NCBI GenBank assembly: GCA_951804985.1 | Contig: OX638133.1 | Location: 37,225,963-37,289,962, forward strand | Direction: 5' to 3' | Length of the DNA: 64,000 nt | Source: Dryomyza anilis | Taxonomy: Eukaryota > Arthropoda > Insecta > Diptera > Dryomyzidae | Shown: positions 10,887 to 23,487 of the stretch, in pieces | Position numbering within the stretch: position 1 is the stretch's first letter | How the letters are laid out: the number at the start of each line of letters is the position of its first letter | Notes under the pieces: model-generated | The model's database searches: none | The model's input: only the letters and a program-made list of their open reading frames with translations | What the model was told of the DNA's origin: nothing | Made by a program: the position numbers and the translations under genes

Positions 10887-11320
10887 ATCCCTAGTAGAAA
10901 TTTTAGTAGGGTCATGGTCATGAACTGATCATGTCATTATTTGAGATGATCGGGATATGACGAGGCCCATAATGTCCTTTTAAAGCAGTGTCCTGATCAT
11001 GTATTGACGTCAGGCCATAATCATGTACTGATCGGGCAATTCCCCATTTTATTATTTACCCGACAATAGCCTTGTAAGAGCCCGAGCATAATAGGGTTTC
11101 TCTCATTAATTCTCGATCATTGCCTGATGCTAATTTTGTTATGAGGAACGAATAATGTAGCTATGATTGGGAACATTGACTATTTAGATAATGTAAACCC
11201 TGGTATGGTAAGCATGATAAGAGCATGCAAAGGCAATGATCATATTTTCTCTAATAGGGCTTACCCAATGAAACCACGATCATTTCCCGATGGCGCATCG
11301 GGTAAATTTCTACTAGGGAT
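10887..11320. mobile_element. 434-bp MITE-like element rich in GATCAT words
   Basis: TIRs of about 18 bp: ATCCCTAGTAGAAATTT at 10887 and its reverse complement ending at 11320. The interior repeats TGATCATG, CTGATCGGG and related words many times on both strands, so it can fold back on itself extensively. A shorter relative lies at 44262-44374. A 92-codon plus-strand frame at 11163-11441 runs across the right TIR and is not a gene. Confidence 0.7.
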
Positions 11321-11523
11321 TGCGTTGTTTTTTTCGCCCAATTTTTTTTACAATTTCTTTGTTTTGCAATTTTTCGAACATTGTAGTTTTTGCCGATTTG
11401 TTAAACATTTTTTTATAAATGTTTTTTTCGAAATTTCTTGAAAATTGTTGTTTTTGTCGACCAAACATTTTTTTAAAAATTTTGTATTTTTGATTTTATT
11501 GTTTTATGTTATATTTCCATATA

Positions 11524-12026
11524 TGGGTCATTCCACACCAAATCGACCAGCAAATTATTTTTTAAAATATGATGCCATCAAAATACCATCTTGAAATTTC
11601 ACATGAACATTTACAATAAATTGACAAAAATGTATGCTTTTTTTCAGAATTTTAAAAAGGATCCTTTTTAAGGACCACAAATTTGAAGTGCAAGGATAAT
11701 GACCACGGGCCACATGTTACCGTTTGGAAATTACAACTTAATTTTTCTAAAAGCATGTTCTATTAGCTTTAAAACGAGTTACTAACGGAGTTTCTAGCAT
11801 TTCTAGTTCAAGAGATATTTAAATATGAACAACCATACAAAAGTGAGTTGGGCCCTTTTTTCAAACTTTGAGCCACTGTATCTCTGGAAGTAGTGGTCGG
11901 AAAAAATAAAAAAAAATGTTTAGTGCATGTCTCAATACCCATTATCAGTTGCCAAAATTTCATTAAAATCGAAAAGGTAAAATCTCAAATTTTAATTTTT
12001 TGGTCAATTTGGTGTGGAATGGTCCA
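11524..12026. mobile_element. 503-bp TIR element, tips GGTCATTCCACACCAAAT
   Basis: The left end TGGGTCATTCCACACCAAAT and the right end (reverse complement TGGACCATTCCACACCAAAT) form TIRs of at least 25 bp with few mismatches. The 4 bp TATA flank both sides (11520-11523 and 12027-12030). A copy without its left tip is at 51204-51640. No transposase is visible. Confidence 0.85.
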
Positions 12027-12030
12027 TATA

Positions 12031-12599
12031 AAGAATTTTTTAATCAACACCCAAATGTTTTCGGGCTTTAAATGCGATAACTAAAATTTCAGACGCAAAT
12101 TGGCGTTTAAAAATATAAAGTTCAGTTAAAATGGAATTTTAAATGACATATTTTACAATATTGACAAATTTATTGTTTTCTGAAAATATTTATTGATATT
12201 TCTTTTACATTGCACCACAATGTGTGTGGGTGCAATGCCTGAATATGAAACGAATTTGATATTTATTTGTTGGAATTTTAATTTATTTTGAATAAAGTCA
12301 CTTTTTACGAGACTGCACTTTGTGTGGCTAAATTGACTTTATTTGTATGGGCTTGTGTATGTGTATCTGTGTCCGTGGATGTGTGTGTGTGCTGCACACA
12401 TCAAATGGCCATTAACTGTAAACAGCCAATAAAAGCAACGCGGGCCAATAAATTGTATTGCGACAAATGCCAACTGATGCGCGCATCTATTGCTGGCTGG
12501 ATACGAGGCAGTTTGGCGGCTGGATGCTGGCTGGCAACTTACAGAAAACTGCTTCCGTTACATTTAACGAAATAAGTAGTGCATAACTTAAAGGGAAAA
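12031..12599. other. Unique DNA, no supported gene
   Basis: The frame at 12288-12575 (95 codons) includes a TGTGTGT-derived Cys/Val stretch and no family motif. The higher GC around 12400-12560 looks like unique intergenic or intronic DNA. I see no reason to call a gene. Confidence 0.45.
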
Positions 12600-13149
12600 A
12601 TGTGTTTCAGTTAAATTGAGGCCAATTTTATTTTTTTTCCTAATTTGAAATTGAGAAAATATCAAAAATAAAATTAAGATGTTTCATATAAAATTGGCAA
12701 AATTAAAAATGAAATTCTGAGATGGAAATCATTGAAAAAACAATTGAAATTGAAAAAATTACGAATGAAATTGAGAATTTCCAATGAAAATACAAAAAAA
12801 TTACAAATAAAAGTAAGATTTCCCAATTGAAATTAGGAAAATTCTAAATGAAATTAAGAATCATAAGAAATAAGAAACATTCTAAATCTAATCATGATTT
12901 TCCAATAGAAATTTCAAACTTTCAATTGAAATTGAGATTTTTCATTTGAAATTGAGAAAAAAATGAATGAAATTAAGATTTTCCTAATGAAATTGAGAAA
13001 ATTTCATATGAAATTCACATTTTTGATTAGGCGTTCGGAAAATTCTAGATAAATTTGGAAATTTCAAAAATTTCAAATAAAATTAAGATTTTTCCATTTG
13101 AAATTGAGAAAGTGTTATTTATGATCGATAAAAATGTCTCATTTAAAAA
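12600..13149. repeat. Degenerate tandem repeat of GAAATTGAGAAAATT units (left foldback arm)
   Basis: Irregular units of about 30 bp built on AAATTGAGAAAATTnnnAATGAAATTAAG run across the whole stretch. The reverse complement of the same unit (AATTTCAT...CTCAATTT) fills 16259-16324 and 16694-16840. The two may be arms of one foldback-type element with later insertions between them. Confidence 0.55.
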
Positions 13150-13874
13150 GGGAGCCTGGGATACAGTGGGACACATTTTGATTTTCCTCCAAAAGGTCTA
13201 TTTCGGACTTGTTGAAAAATGTTGAGGTAAGGTGGAAAACTTAAAAATTTTTACCAAAATGCTATGCTATTTTCATAACAAATAAAAACATTACATTAAG
13301 GTAATAAAAAAAGAATGGTAATGCATCTTAAATTCATAAACATCTCAGTAGTTATGTGTGAAAAATGGTGCATTTACTTCAAGTCAGAATATTCTAACTG
13401 ACAATGGATAAATATGTAGTTGCTGGTCATCAGTTCGAGAATTTCAAGTACACCGGCCATTTACAGACATGGCAGTTCACTGAATTAAATTGAACAAAAT
13501 TCTACTTCTCATGAAGACTCTTGTTCTTTATGTCTTTATGTTCATTTTAAAGGTTCGCTTCTCGGCTTTTTATGCAATTGAGATCTAATCTGAGGTGAAG
13601 TAATTTTTTGCTGTTCATTGGTTTGTGGCCAAGATTGAGATTTGAGGCCAAGATTGAAATAATACGTTTTAAATTTTATAACTATACCTTAAATACTTTT
13701 CGAGTTATTAGTTATATAAAAGTGACTTGTATGGGAGGTGGGCGTGTCCGTTGACCGATTTGGCTCATTTTCAAACTCAGTTCCTACTTTTGGTTAAAAT
13801 ATATTGAAACGAAATTTCATCGCATTCTGATCAGTATTTCTCAAGTTATTCTGTATTCGGACAGCAAGACAGCA

Positions 13875-13926
<52 letters not shown>

Positions 13927-14489
13927 GGACATGGCTAAACGGACTCGGGTTCTGATGCTGATCAAGAATATATATACCTTTCCATACCGAACACGCCTCC
14001 TAAGGGGCGTTACAATATATGCACAAAGTTAATATATCCTGTACCTCATAGTTGTAGGGTATAATTATAAAAAAACATTGCTTAAATTACGTTTTCCGCA
14101 TTACCCAAGAAAGTGTTTCCCACTTTACCCCAATATCGTAATTTTATTATAACTTTTCACCATTTAAGCAATGTTAAATTATTTGCAAAACCCGTTGGTA
14201 TTGCAAAAGATATACAAAATCCGAAAATTTTTAACATACCTTCCTAATTAAAAACGACAAAAATTCACACTTGTGATAGTAAACAACAGCACTCTAAAAA
14301 TGTTCAAAACCATTTTTTTTTCACTTGTTCTCAAAATGCAATAAAATGGTATTTATTTCATTATTACAATTGATAAAAAAGTTGATGCCATATTAAGAAC
14401 CACATATTTTTATTTTACTAAATACAAAAACTGGTTCAAAAATCACAATTTCCCACATTACCCCATGTCCCACTTTAGCCCAGGCTCCC
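13150..14489. mobile_element. 1.34-kb TIR element, tips GGGAGCCTGGG
   Basis: The left end GGGAGCCTGGGATACAGTGG and the right end (reverse complement GGGAGCCTGGGCTAAAGTGG) form TIRs of about 24 bp. The subterminal sequence resembles the element at 52351-53831 (TTGTTGAAAAATGTTGAGGT, AAGGTGGAAAAC). A mini-me copy is nested at 13655-14065. No transposase seen. Confidence 0.75.
13655..14065 (+). mobile_element. Mini-me-like element, 3' half, with expanded GACA microsatellite
   Basis: The order is: body (GGGAGGTGGGCGTGTCCGTT), GACAGACA run at about 13874-13926, core ACATGGCTAAACGGACTCGG...GATGCTGATCAAGAATATAT, short TA run, then tail with TGTACCTCATAG and GGGTATAA. The first part of the element is missing. 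It lies inside the TIR element at 13150-14489. Confidence 0.85.
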
Positions 14490-14549
14490 TTGATAAAATG
14501 TTTTAACTGAGTCGTTCCAAAACCATATCTACCAAAGATTTAAACTAGA

Positions 14550-15135
14550 GATGGGCGCATGCTTGTTTTTGATGGCACGGACACGCACGGGTACGACTAA
14601 ATTTAAAGGCACGAACGAGAAGCATGATAAAACGCGGGATATAGAAAGACAATAAAGCACGACAAAACACGAAAAAGCACGGAATCACATAAAAACTAGA
14701 CAAAACATAACAAATAGTATTATAAACATGGACTATAACCCTTTAAAATATCGGTTCCGGTGCTGGTTCCAAGATTTTTAAAATAGCGGTTCCGATTCCA
14801 GTTTCAATTTCGGTTTTTTGCGGTCCCAGAGTGGAACTAAAACCCTAGGAATATCGGTGCCGGTTCTCGTTTCAAGTTTTTAAAAATAGCGGTTCCGATT
14901 CAATCAAAAAAACTTATATGGGTTCCATGCAAAATTTTAAATCGGTTCCGGTACCGGTTCTTTATGGTCAATAACTCAAAAATTAAATTTGGTACTGTTT
15001 TATTCGCTGAATCGAAACCTCTACGGAATCAGAACCTGTCGGCGACCGCACGGAACCGGAATCGGAACCGTTTAGATTGTTGAACCGGAATAGCAACCGT
15101 TGTTAAAAAATGTGTGGAACCGACACCGATATTCC
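14550..15135. repeat. Clusters of GCACG words and of inverted GGTTCCGG words
   Basis: 14569-14690 repeats GCACG/CACGA words (GGCACGGACACGCACGGG, GCACGACAAAACACGAAAAA). 14744-14960 repeats CGGTTCCGGT/GGTTCCGATTCC; 15010-15130 carries the reverse complements (CGGAACCGGAATCGGAACCG). The second cluster can fold into a long imperfect hairpin. A short piece of the same type lies at 31811-31875. No gene is visible. Confidence 0.6.
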
Positions 15136-15233
15136 AAAGTGTGTTTGTCTCTGGTTGAAATACCACGAAATTTTTATTTTCTGATGCTGGAAGTAAAGCC
15201 TTTTTTAAATTGGAGTAGAAACTAAAAGAAACG

Positions 15234-16055
15234 AGTTGGGAAAGTTTGGTCACATGTGTAAGTTCGGTCACATGGGGCGGATTTTTATAGTCGGTCGGGC
15301 CCGACTATGGAATACCCTACATCTTTGGTGGAGATATTAATGAGGAATATTTAATTGTATACCTTAATTTTAAATTTTTAATTATGCTGAAACTCCCCAC
15401 CCTCAGAATATTAATCATATATCAGAAATTTACGTCTTATATACCCATAAATTAAAAAATTTATATAAAGTATAAAAAACTAAAAAAAAAATTTGAAAAA
15501 TATAATTGGGCGGACCACGCCTATATTTAAAATTTTGAAAGGCTAATATTTCATAGATTTGATTTTAATAATTTACGGATCAAATTTCCACTATGAAAAC
15601 CCAGAAAATAATGAAAAAAAAAAAGTAGGCGGATCACGCCCATTTTTGGACCACATATTTATAGGTGAATTATAACAATATGTTTTAAATTTTATAACTA
15701 TACCTTGAATACTTTTCGAGTTATTAGTTCCGAAAGAGTTATATAAAAGTGACTTGTATGGGAGGTGGGCGTGTCCGTTGACCGATTTGGCTCATTTTCA
15801 AACTTAGTTCCTACTTTTGGCTAAAATATATTGAGTCGAAATTTCATCGCATTCTGATCAGTATTTCTCAAGTTATTCTGTATTCGGACAGCAAGACAGC
15901 AAGACGGACAGACAAACGGACATGGCTAAACGGACTCGGGTAGTGATGCTGATCAAGAATATATATACTTTCCATACCGGACACGCCTCCTAAGGGGCGT
16001 TACAATATATGCACAAAGTTAATATACCCTGTACCTCATAGGTGTAGGGTATAAA
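15234..16055 (+). mobile_element. Mini-me-like element, near full length
   Basis: It starts at GAGTTGGGAAAGTTTGG and has the palindrome AGTCGGTCGGGCCCGACTA at 15280-15298. Two hairpin-forming blocks follow (GGGCGGACCACGCC and GGCGGATCACGCCCA), then a short GACAGACAAACGGACATGGC segment, the core GATGCTGATCAAGAATATAT, and the end TACCTCATAGGTGTAGGG, TATAA. It is the best plus-strand reference for the family in this window. No frame. Confidence 0.85.
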
Positions 16056-16258
16056 AATACGAAAAAAGGAATTTGCTGAAAGAAGTGGACATTTAAAAAA
16101 ATCACGAAGTGATATAAAAATTCTGTAAATGCTAATATTCATGGTTTTTCGATGCCTATCCAAGAATATAGATCGGAGTTTTTATATATTTTTGGTGTCG
16201 CACCGTGTAATGCCACGATATTGAATGTCACTACAAAAAAATGTTTCTATGCTATTCC

Positions 16259-16840
16259 TAATTTAATTTGTTTCCAATTTTAAAATGAAGTTCTCAAATT
16301 CATTTGAAATTTTCTCAATTTGATCCAGTATTGCCATTCCGAGAAAAAAAAAATCCGAGAAAAAGAAAAATCGAGAGTCAAGGTAGGTAGATATCGATGC
16401 GATTTCTCGGAGTTTTCTCGGTACGATAAATATTTGAAATCGGAACTATATCGATGATAAAAATGATCAATGTTTGATATTGCTTCGAAAAATATTATAA
16501 TATCGAGGTGATAAATGTTTATATAACTTATATAATTTTCGAACATTAAAATTCAGTGACAATATACTGAATTTTAATGTACGACAAATTATAAAAATTA
16601 GAATCGATAAAGCAACAAGATCGAAGTTTTTTCTCGAAGTTATTCGATAACAAATCAAGGCATCGAAGGCCTCCGACACATTGTAGACTAGGGATATATG
16701 AAATTTTCTTAATTTCAATTTAAAATCATAATTTTATTTGAAAATTTCTTAAATTTAGTTCGAAAAATCTAAATTTTATTAAGATTTCTTTCAATTCCAA
16801 GTAGAATGCTCTGAATTTCATTTAATAATGGTGTAGTGTT
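16259..16840. repeat. Right foldback-like arm, interrupted by a MITE
   Basis: AAATTTTCTCAATTTG and AATTTCTTAAATTTAG units are the reverse complement of the arm at 12600-13149. The outer tip TGGTGTAGTGTTCG near 16828 resembles the outer tip of the large element at 37763-44250 (TGGTGTAGAATGAT). The insertion 16324-16693 splits this arm. Confidence 0.5.
16324..16693. mobile_element. MITE-like element, CCAGT...GGG tips, relative of 50105-50493
   Basis: Tips CCAGTATTGCCATTCCGAG and, reversed, CCCTAGTCTACAATGTGTCG form an imperfect TIR. The body shares GGTAGGTAGAT, GGAGTTTTCTCGGTACGA, TTGAAATCGGAAC and GATATTGCTTCGAAAAATAT with 50105-50493 in the same order. Rich in ATCGAT/CTCGA words. No frame. 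Confidence 0.7.
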
Positions 16841-17363
16841 CGCATATTTTAAATGAAATAATTTACTTTTAATGAGCATTTCTTATTTTATTAAATTTCC
16901 ATTGAAAATTAAAATTTTAAATGAATTTATGTTTTCTTTTTTTTATTTTGTATATTTTTATTTTCTAGAAAAATTAGTAAAACAAATAAAAAAATCCATA
17001 AGTGCCTGTAAAATTAAAATAACATTCGCAAGTACATTTAAAGCCATTTGCCACACTCCATATTCATCTAATGTTGCCTCAACTGGCAACCGGAAACCGG
17101 AAATGAGTGCCACACACGTGCTCCAGCACACTTCGCAATGTTCGCACTTTCGCAAACATCGTCCTTTCGCTGCTGTTTGTTTGTCCTTCACGCTAATGTT
17201 TTACGATTGTGCTTCGTTGTCTTCGCTTCTGCATGGAAATTAAAAAGGATTTTTATGGCTCTGGAAATTGTTTGCATTTGCCAACGGAACGGGCGACCTT
17301 GCGTTAAAATAACATTTGCGAAAGTCTTGAGTGAAATAAATATAACCTAAATTATGTAAAAAA
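16841..17363. other. Unique DNA before the octamer array
   Basis: Overlapping short frames near 16872-17350 lack family motifs. GC rises at 17040-17240. I see no supported gene. An A-run and ATTATGTAAAAAATAAAAT lead into the array. Confidence 0.45.
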
Positions 17364-20300
17364 TAAAATATTAAAATATTAAAATATTAAAATATTAAAA
17401 TATTAAAATATTAAAATATTAAAATATTAAAATATTAAAATATTAAAATATTAAAATATTAAAATATTAAAATATTAAAATATTAAAATATTAAAATATT
17501 AAAATATTAAAATATTAAAATATTAAAATATTAAAATATTAAAATATTAAAATATTAAAATATTAAAATATTAAAATATTAAAATATTAAAATATTAAAA
17601 TATTAAAATATTAAAATATTAAAATATTAAAATATTAAAATATTAAAATATTAAAATATTAAAATATTAAAATATTAAAATATTAAAATATTAAAATATT
17701 AAAATATTAAAATATTAAAATATTAAAATATTAAAATATTAAAATATTAAAATATTAAAATATTAAAATATTAAAATATTAAAATATTAAAATATTAAAA
17801 TATTAAAATATTAAAATATTAAAATATTAAAATATTAAAATATTAAAATATTAAAATATTAAAATATTAAAATATTAAAATATTAAAATATTAAAATATT
17901 AAAATATTAAAATATTAAAATATTAAAATATTAAAATATTAAAATATTAAAATATTAAAATATTAAAATATTAAAATATTAAAATATTAAAATATTAAAA
18001 TATTAAAATATTAAAATATTAAAATATTAAAATATTAAAATATTAAAATATTAAAATATTAAAATATTAAAATATTAAAATATTAAAATATTAAAATATT
18101 AAAATATTAAAATATTAAAATATTAAAATATTAAAATATTAAAATATTAAAATATTAAAATATTAAAATATTAAAATATTAAAATATTAAAATATTAAAA
18201 TATTAAAATATTAAAATATTAAAATATTAAAATATTAAAATATTAAAATATTAAAATATTAAAATATTAAAATATTAAAATATTAAAATATTAAAATATT
18301 AAAATATTAAAATATTAAAATATTAAAATATTAAAATATTAAAATATTAAAATATTAAAATATTAAAATATTAAAATATTAAAATATTAAAATATTAAAA
18401 TATTAAAATATTAAAATATTAAAATATTAAAATATTAAAATATTAAAATATTAAAATATTAAAATATTAAAATATTAAAATATTAAAATATTAAAATATT
18501 AAAATATTAAAATATTAAAATATTAAAATATTAAAATATTAAAATATTAAAATATTAAAATATTAAAATATTAAAATATTAAAATATTAAAATATTAAAA
18601 TATTAAAATATTAAAATATTAAAATATTAAAATATTAAAATATTAAAATATTAAAATATTAAAATATTAAAATATTAAAATATTAAAATATTAAAATATT
18701 AAAATATTAAAATATTAAAATATTAAAATATTAAAATATTAAAATATTAAAATATTAAAATATTAAAATATTAAAATATTAAAATATTAAAATATTAAAA
18801 TATTAAAATATTAAAATATTAAAATATTAAAATATTAAAATATTAAAATATTAAAATATTAAAATATTAAAATATTAAAATATTAAAATATTAAAATATT
18901 AAAATATTAAAATATTAAAATATTAAAATATTAAAATATTAAAATATTAAAATATTAAAATATTAAAATATTAAAATATTAAAATATTAAAATATTAAAA
19001 TATTAAAATATTAAAATATTAAAATATTAAAATATTAAAATATTAAAATATTAAAATATTAAAATATTAAAATATTAAAATATTAAAATATTAAAATATT
19101 AAAATATTAAAATATTAAAATATTAAAATATTAAAATATTAAAATATTAAAATATTAAAATATTAAAATATTAAAATATTAAAATATTAAAATATTAAAA
19201 TATTAAAATATTAAAATATTAAAATATTAAAATATTAAAATATTAAAATATTAAAATATTAAAATATTAAAATATTAAAATATTAAAATATTAAAATATT
19301 AAAATATTAAAATATTAAAATATTAAAATATTAAAATATTAAAATATTAAAATATTAAAATATTAAAATATTAAAATATTAAAATATTAAAATATTAAAA
19401 TATTAAAATATTAAAATATTAAAATATTAAAATATTAAAATATTAAAATATTAAAATATTAAAATATTAAAATATTAAAATATTAAAATATTAAAATATT
19501 AAAATATTAAAATATTAAAATATTAAAATATTAAAATATTAAAATATTAAAATATTAAAATATTAAAATATTAAAATATTAAAATATTAAAATATTAAAA
19601 TATTAAAATATTAAAATATTAAAATATTAAAATATTAAAATATTAAAATATTAAAATATTAAAATATTAAAATATTAAAATATTAAAATATTAAAATATT
19701 AAAATATTAAAATATTAAAATATTAAAATATTAAAATATTAAAATATTAAAATATTAAAATATTAAAATATTAAAATATTAAAATATTAAAATATTAAAA
19801 TATTAAAATATTAAAATATTAAAATATTAAAATATTAAAATATTAAAATATTAAAATATTAAAATATTAAAATATTAAAATATTAAAATATTAAAATATT
19901 AAAATATTAAAATATTAAAATATTAAAATATTAAAATATTAAAATATTAAAATATTAAAATATTAAAATATTAAAATATTAAAATATTAAAATATTAAAA
20001 TATTAAAATATTAAAATATTAAAATATTAAAATATTAAAATATTAAAATATTAAAATATTAAAATATTAAAATATTAAAATATTAAAATATTAAAATATT
20101 AAAATATTAAAATATTAAAATATTAAAATATTAAAATATTAAAATATTAAAATATTAAAATATTAAAATATTAAAATATTAAAATATTAAAATATTAAAA
20201 TATTAAAATATTAAAATATTAAAATATTAAAATATTAAAATATTAAAATATTAAAATATTAAAATATTAAAATATTAAAATATTAAAATATTAAAATATT

Positions 20301-20700
20301 AAAATATTAAAATATTAAAATATTAAAATATTAAAATATTAAAATATTAAAATATTAAAATATTAAAATATTAAAATATTAAAATATTAAAATTTTAAAA
20401 TATTAAAATATTAAAATATTAAAATATTAAAATATTAAAATATTAAAATATTAAAATATTAAAATATTAAAATATTAAAATATTAAAATATTAAAATATT
20501 AAAATATTAAAATATTAAAATATTAAAATATTAAAATATTAAAATATTAAAATATTAAAATATTAAAATATTAAAATATTAAAATATTAAAATATTAAAA
20601 TATTAAAATATTAAAATATTAAAATATTAAAATATTAAAATATTAAAATATTAAAATATTATAATATTAAAATATTAAAATATTAAAATATTGAAATACT
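17364..20700. repeat. AAAATATT octamer array, about 3.3 kb
   Basis: The 8-bp unit AAAATATT repeats head to tail about 417 times. On reading, the first 3.0 kb shows no variant. The few variants sit at the right end: TTTT for TATT at about 20391, an A inserted-or-substituted unit near 20660, then TTGAAATACT as the array dissolves near 20690. The unit is close to its own reverse complement (AATATTTT), so strands look alike. Frames through it are meaningless. Confidence 0.98.
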
Positions 20701-22679
20701 AAAAATTAAAAAAATTAATGGTGAGTTTTCATTAAGCTTCAAAAAGAAATTCTTGAAAATATTTAACTATTTCCGTCACGCATTCGTCTGTTGGCCTTGT
20801 TTATATCCGCAAAGTGTTGCCACTGCAGGTTCATTAACCCCAATTCATCTCGTGTCGCAATCATCTTTTAATTAAGCAATTTTCTCATCTCATCTCCGCA
20901 CACAAAATTTTCCAGATGCATTTGCCGACAACAGCGATGCAGACAACAACAACGTTGGAAACAATGACTACAAAACTACATGGAAAAAATTATTTTTAAA
21001 ATAAAAATACCTTCAGAGCACAATTAAAAAAGGTCCACAGCAGTATTTGAACATCTCTTAAAAATTTTAAAGTGTATGAGATAACTTTAAATTTAAATAA
21101 ATAAAAATAATCGCAATTATTTCGCTTTATTTCAGATCACAAATATATTATGTAATTTCTATTAACAATTCGATAGTTATATAGTGTTCTTTATCAAATT
21201 GTTTACTATGAACTATATGCGCTTGCAATGAACCTCAATATTTGTGAATGATTTCAAATACTTTAAATTTCAAATACTTTTGTTTGAGTGCTGTCGACAA
21301 CATACGCCTCAGTTTGTGTTGTAAGTTTCAGAGACAACAACATGTTGGTCCAACAAGCAGTGGCGCAGTTGGAAACACCGTCTAAAAGACAATGCAACGC
21401 AAATATGGTGGCAAAAGTTAGGGTTAAAGGCGTCACTTTGACCTCAATGTTAAACCGAGGTTCTGTTGGCCTATTCTCGTTGCTGTTGCTGATGATGTTT
21501 GGGATGATGATTATGGTAGTGCTGCTGTTTTGCAGGTTTAATATTGTTGTTGTTTGTGTTGCCAAAATTTCTAACGAAAACAAAACTAATTTCGTGTCGT
21601 TGAATGTGCTGTTTCGTTGCATGTAAATGTGCATCGTCTGCATAGATCCTTCCATGTACCTTCACACGTTGGTCCTTATGCCTATGTAAGTTTCTTTATG
21701 TCCTGCCATGTGGCAACGCCTGCCTCTGCCGCAACCACATAATCACAGGCAAAGTACTAAGATGGAATTAAAAGTGCGCAGTGCACTGCTCGGTCTAGCA
21801 GAACTTGGTTAACCAGTGCACAGCTTGACAAAATGAGTAAAAAGACAATAATTTTTCGGTGTACGATAACTTAACGATAATTTTAAATTCATTGAAATAA
21901 TTATTAATTTGCGTTATAAAACTCAATTTATTTTGTCAAAAAACTAAATTTTCTCAACAAAAATTGAGTTTGTCTATATGAAATTAAATTGTTTCGATAA
22001 CAACGCGATATCTATAATGGCAAAACCAAAAATGTCATTCTGCTTCTACTAGTGTAATATAGAAATATACAATTTATATTAAAAAAAAGATCAACTGAAA
22101 TTCCGTTGGAATAATTAAAGCAATACAAAAGCAAATCTGGGTTATATCTCAAAAACTAGAGCCAATATGACAAAACCAATGCCATTTTTGGAAACAGCGT
22201 CACAATTGTTAAGTATTGCTGTAAGTATTCACTGCATCAAAATTATTGTTACAATATATTCCAATGACTTTATTCAAAATTCAAGTTAGAACCATTATTC
22301 GATATATTTTCGCTTATATTTCAGAAATGGTACGTGTTTAAGAATTTAGTTGTTTGGAGACCCTATCTCATTTTTAAGGCTCAATATTTTCTCCAAAGAT
22401 ATTATGATTGTTTTCTACCTTCTTCTACTGGTTATAACTACTTAACGGAATTTTTAATAGCAAACCAATAAAAATGTTGGTAAATCGTTAAGATACAAAC
22501 TTAAAGTGTTCAGTGGAAATCTTCCTTAGGAAGTTCCCTGTTAGACGTATTTTTTACAAAATGACGAACTATTCTAGTTATTTTTTAACTCTTTCAGATC
22601 CCATTGCGCATAACCAAGACGTGTTGCGGATTAAATTTATAGTTCATTTTTGACCTAATGCCCATAGAGAACCAGTAAA
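20701..22679. other. Unique island between arrays, no supported gene
   Basis: 21250-21780 is GC-richer and opposing frames of 130 codons (minus) and 112 codons (plus) overlap at 21263-21655. Neither has splice context or a motif I know; both look like unique non-coding DNA with CAACAA and TGCTGT words. 21840-22580 is AT-rich. Confidence 0.45.
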
Positions 22680-23484
22680 TCAAATTTGAAGTTTGGTGTG
22701 CAGGGATATGTATTCTTGACTTTTCAAATTCATATATACATAACTCTGCACGAACATACTTTGTAGTCCGGAGAGTGACATAGGGTACATATGAACGAGA
22801 CAAAGGGGCGTGTCCCACACAACCTAAACTTTCAAGAATATGAAACAAAAAAATTAAATACATAAAAAAAATTACAAAAGCAGAAACACAAAAACAAAAT
22901 CAAAAGCAAATACAAATACAAATAACAAAAGCAGAACCACAAAAGCAAAAACAGAAAAGCAAAAACACAAAATAAAAACCCAAAAACAAAACACAAAATC
23001 AAAAGCAAAACATAAGACCCAAAACACAAAAACAAAAGCAAAGACTCAAAAGCAAACAAATCAAAAATAAATGCAACAACACAAAAGCAAAAATACAAAA
23101 ACAAATACAAAAGCTAAAACAAAAATACAAAAAAGGAAAAACAAAAACAAAACCAAAAGAAAAAGAAAAACACAAAAGCAAAAATACAAAACAAAAGAAA
23201 AGAAAGAAAAACACAAAAACTAAAGCAAAATACAAAAACAAAAGCGAAAAAGAAAATTAAAAGCAAAACACAAAAACAAAAACACAAAATTAAAAATAAA
23301 AAATAAAAATAAAAGTAAAAACAGAAAAGCAAAAACATTAAAGCAAAACACAAAAGCAAAAACACAAAATCTTTGCACGAGTCGTGCACGGTCCAAAGAC
23401 ACAAAAGCAAAACACAAAAGTAAATATACAAAATTAAAAATAAAAATAAAAGCAATAACATTAAAGCAAGACACAAAAAAAAAT
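22680..23484 (-). mobile_element. Minisatellite-bearing interspersed element, AAAAGCAAAAACAC array
   Basis: On the minus strand the order matches the copy at 59568-60652. The 5' tip GGACCGTGCACGACTCGTGC (from 23394) and AAAGATTTTGTG come first, then a tandem array, then GAAAGTTTAGGTTGTGTGGG with CACGCCCCTTTGTC (22800-22835) and the CTCCGGACTAC block near 22775. The array here is of TTTTGTGTTTTTGCTTTTG type, not the GTGGTGAG type. The array also continues on the far side of the tip to 23484, so this copy may sit inside a second copy. Confidence 0.6.
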
Positions 23485-23487
23485 AAA

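Noticed and set aside
12288..12575. 95-codon frame with a Cys/Val-rich segment
   Set aside because: The Cys/Val stretch comes from a TG microsatellite; no domain is recognisable.
21263..21655. Opposing frames of 130 and 112 codons
   Set aside because: Same reasons: overlapping on opposite strands, low-complexity stretches, no family signal.
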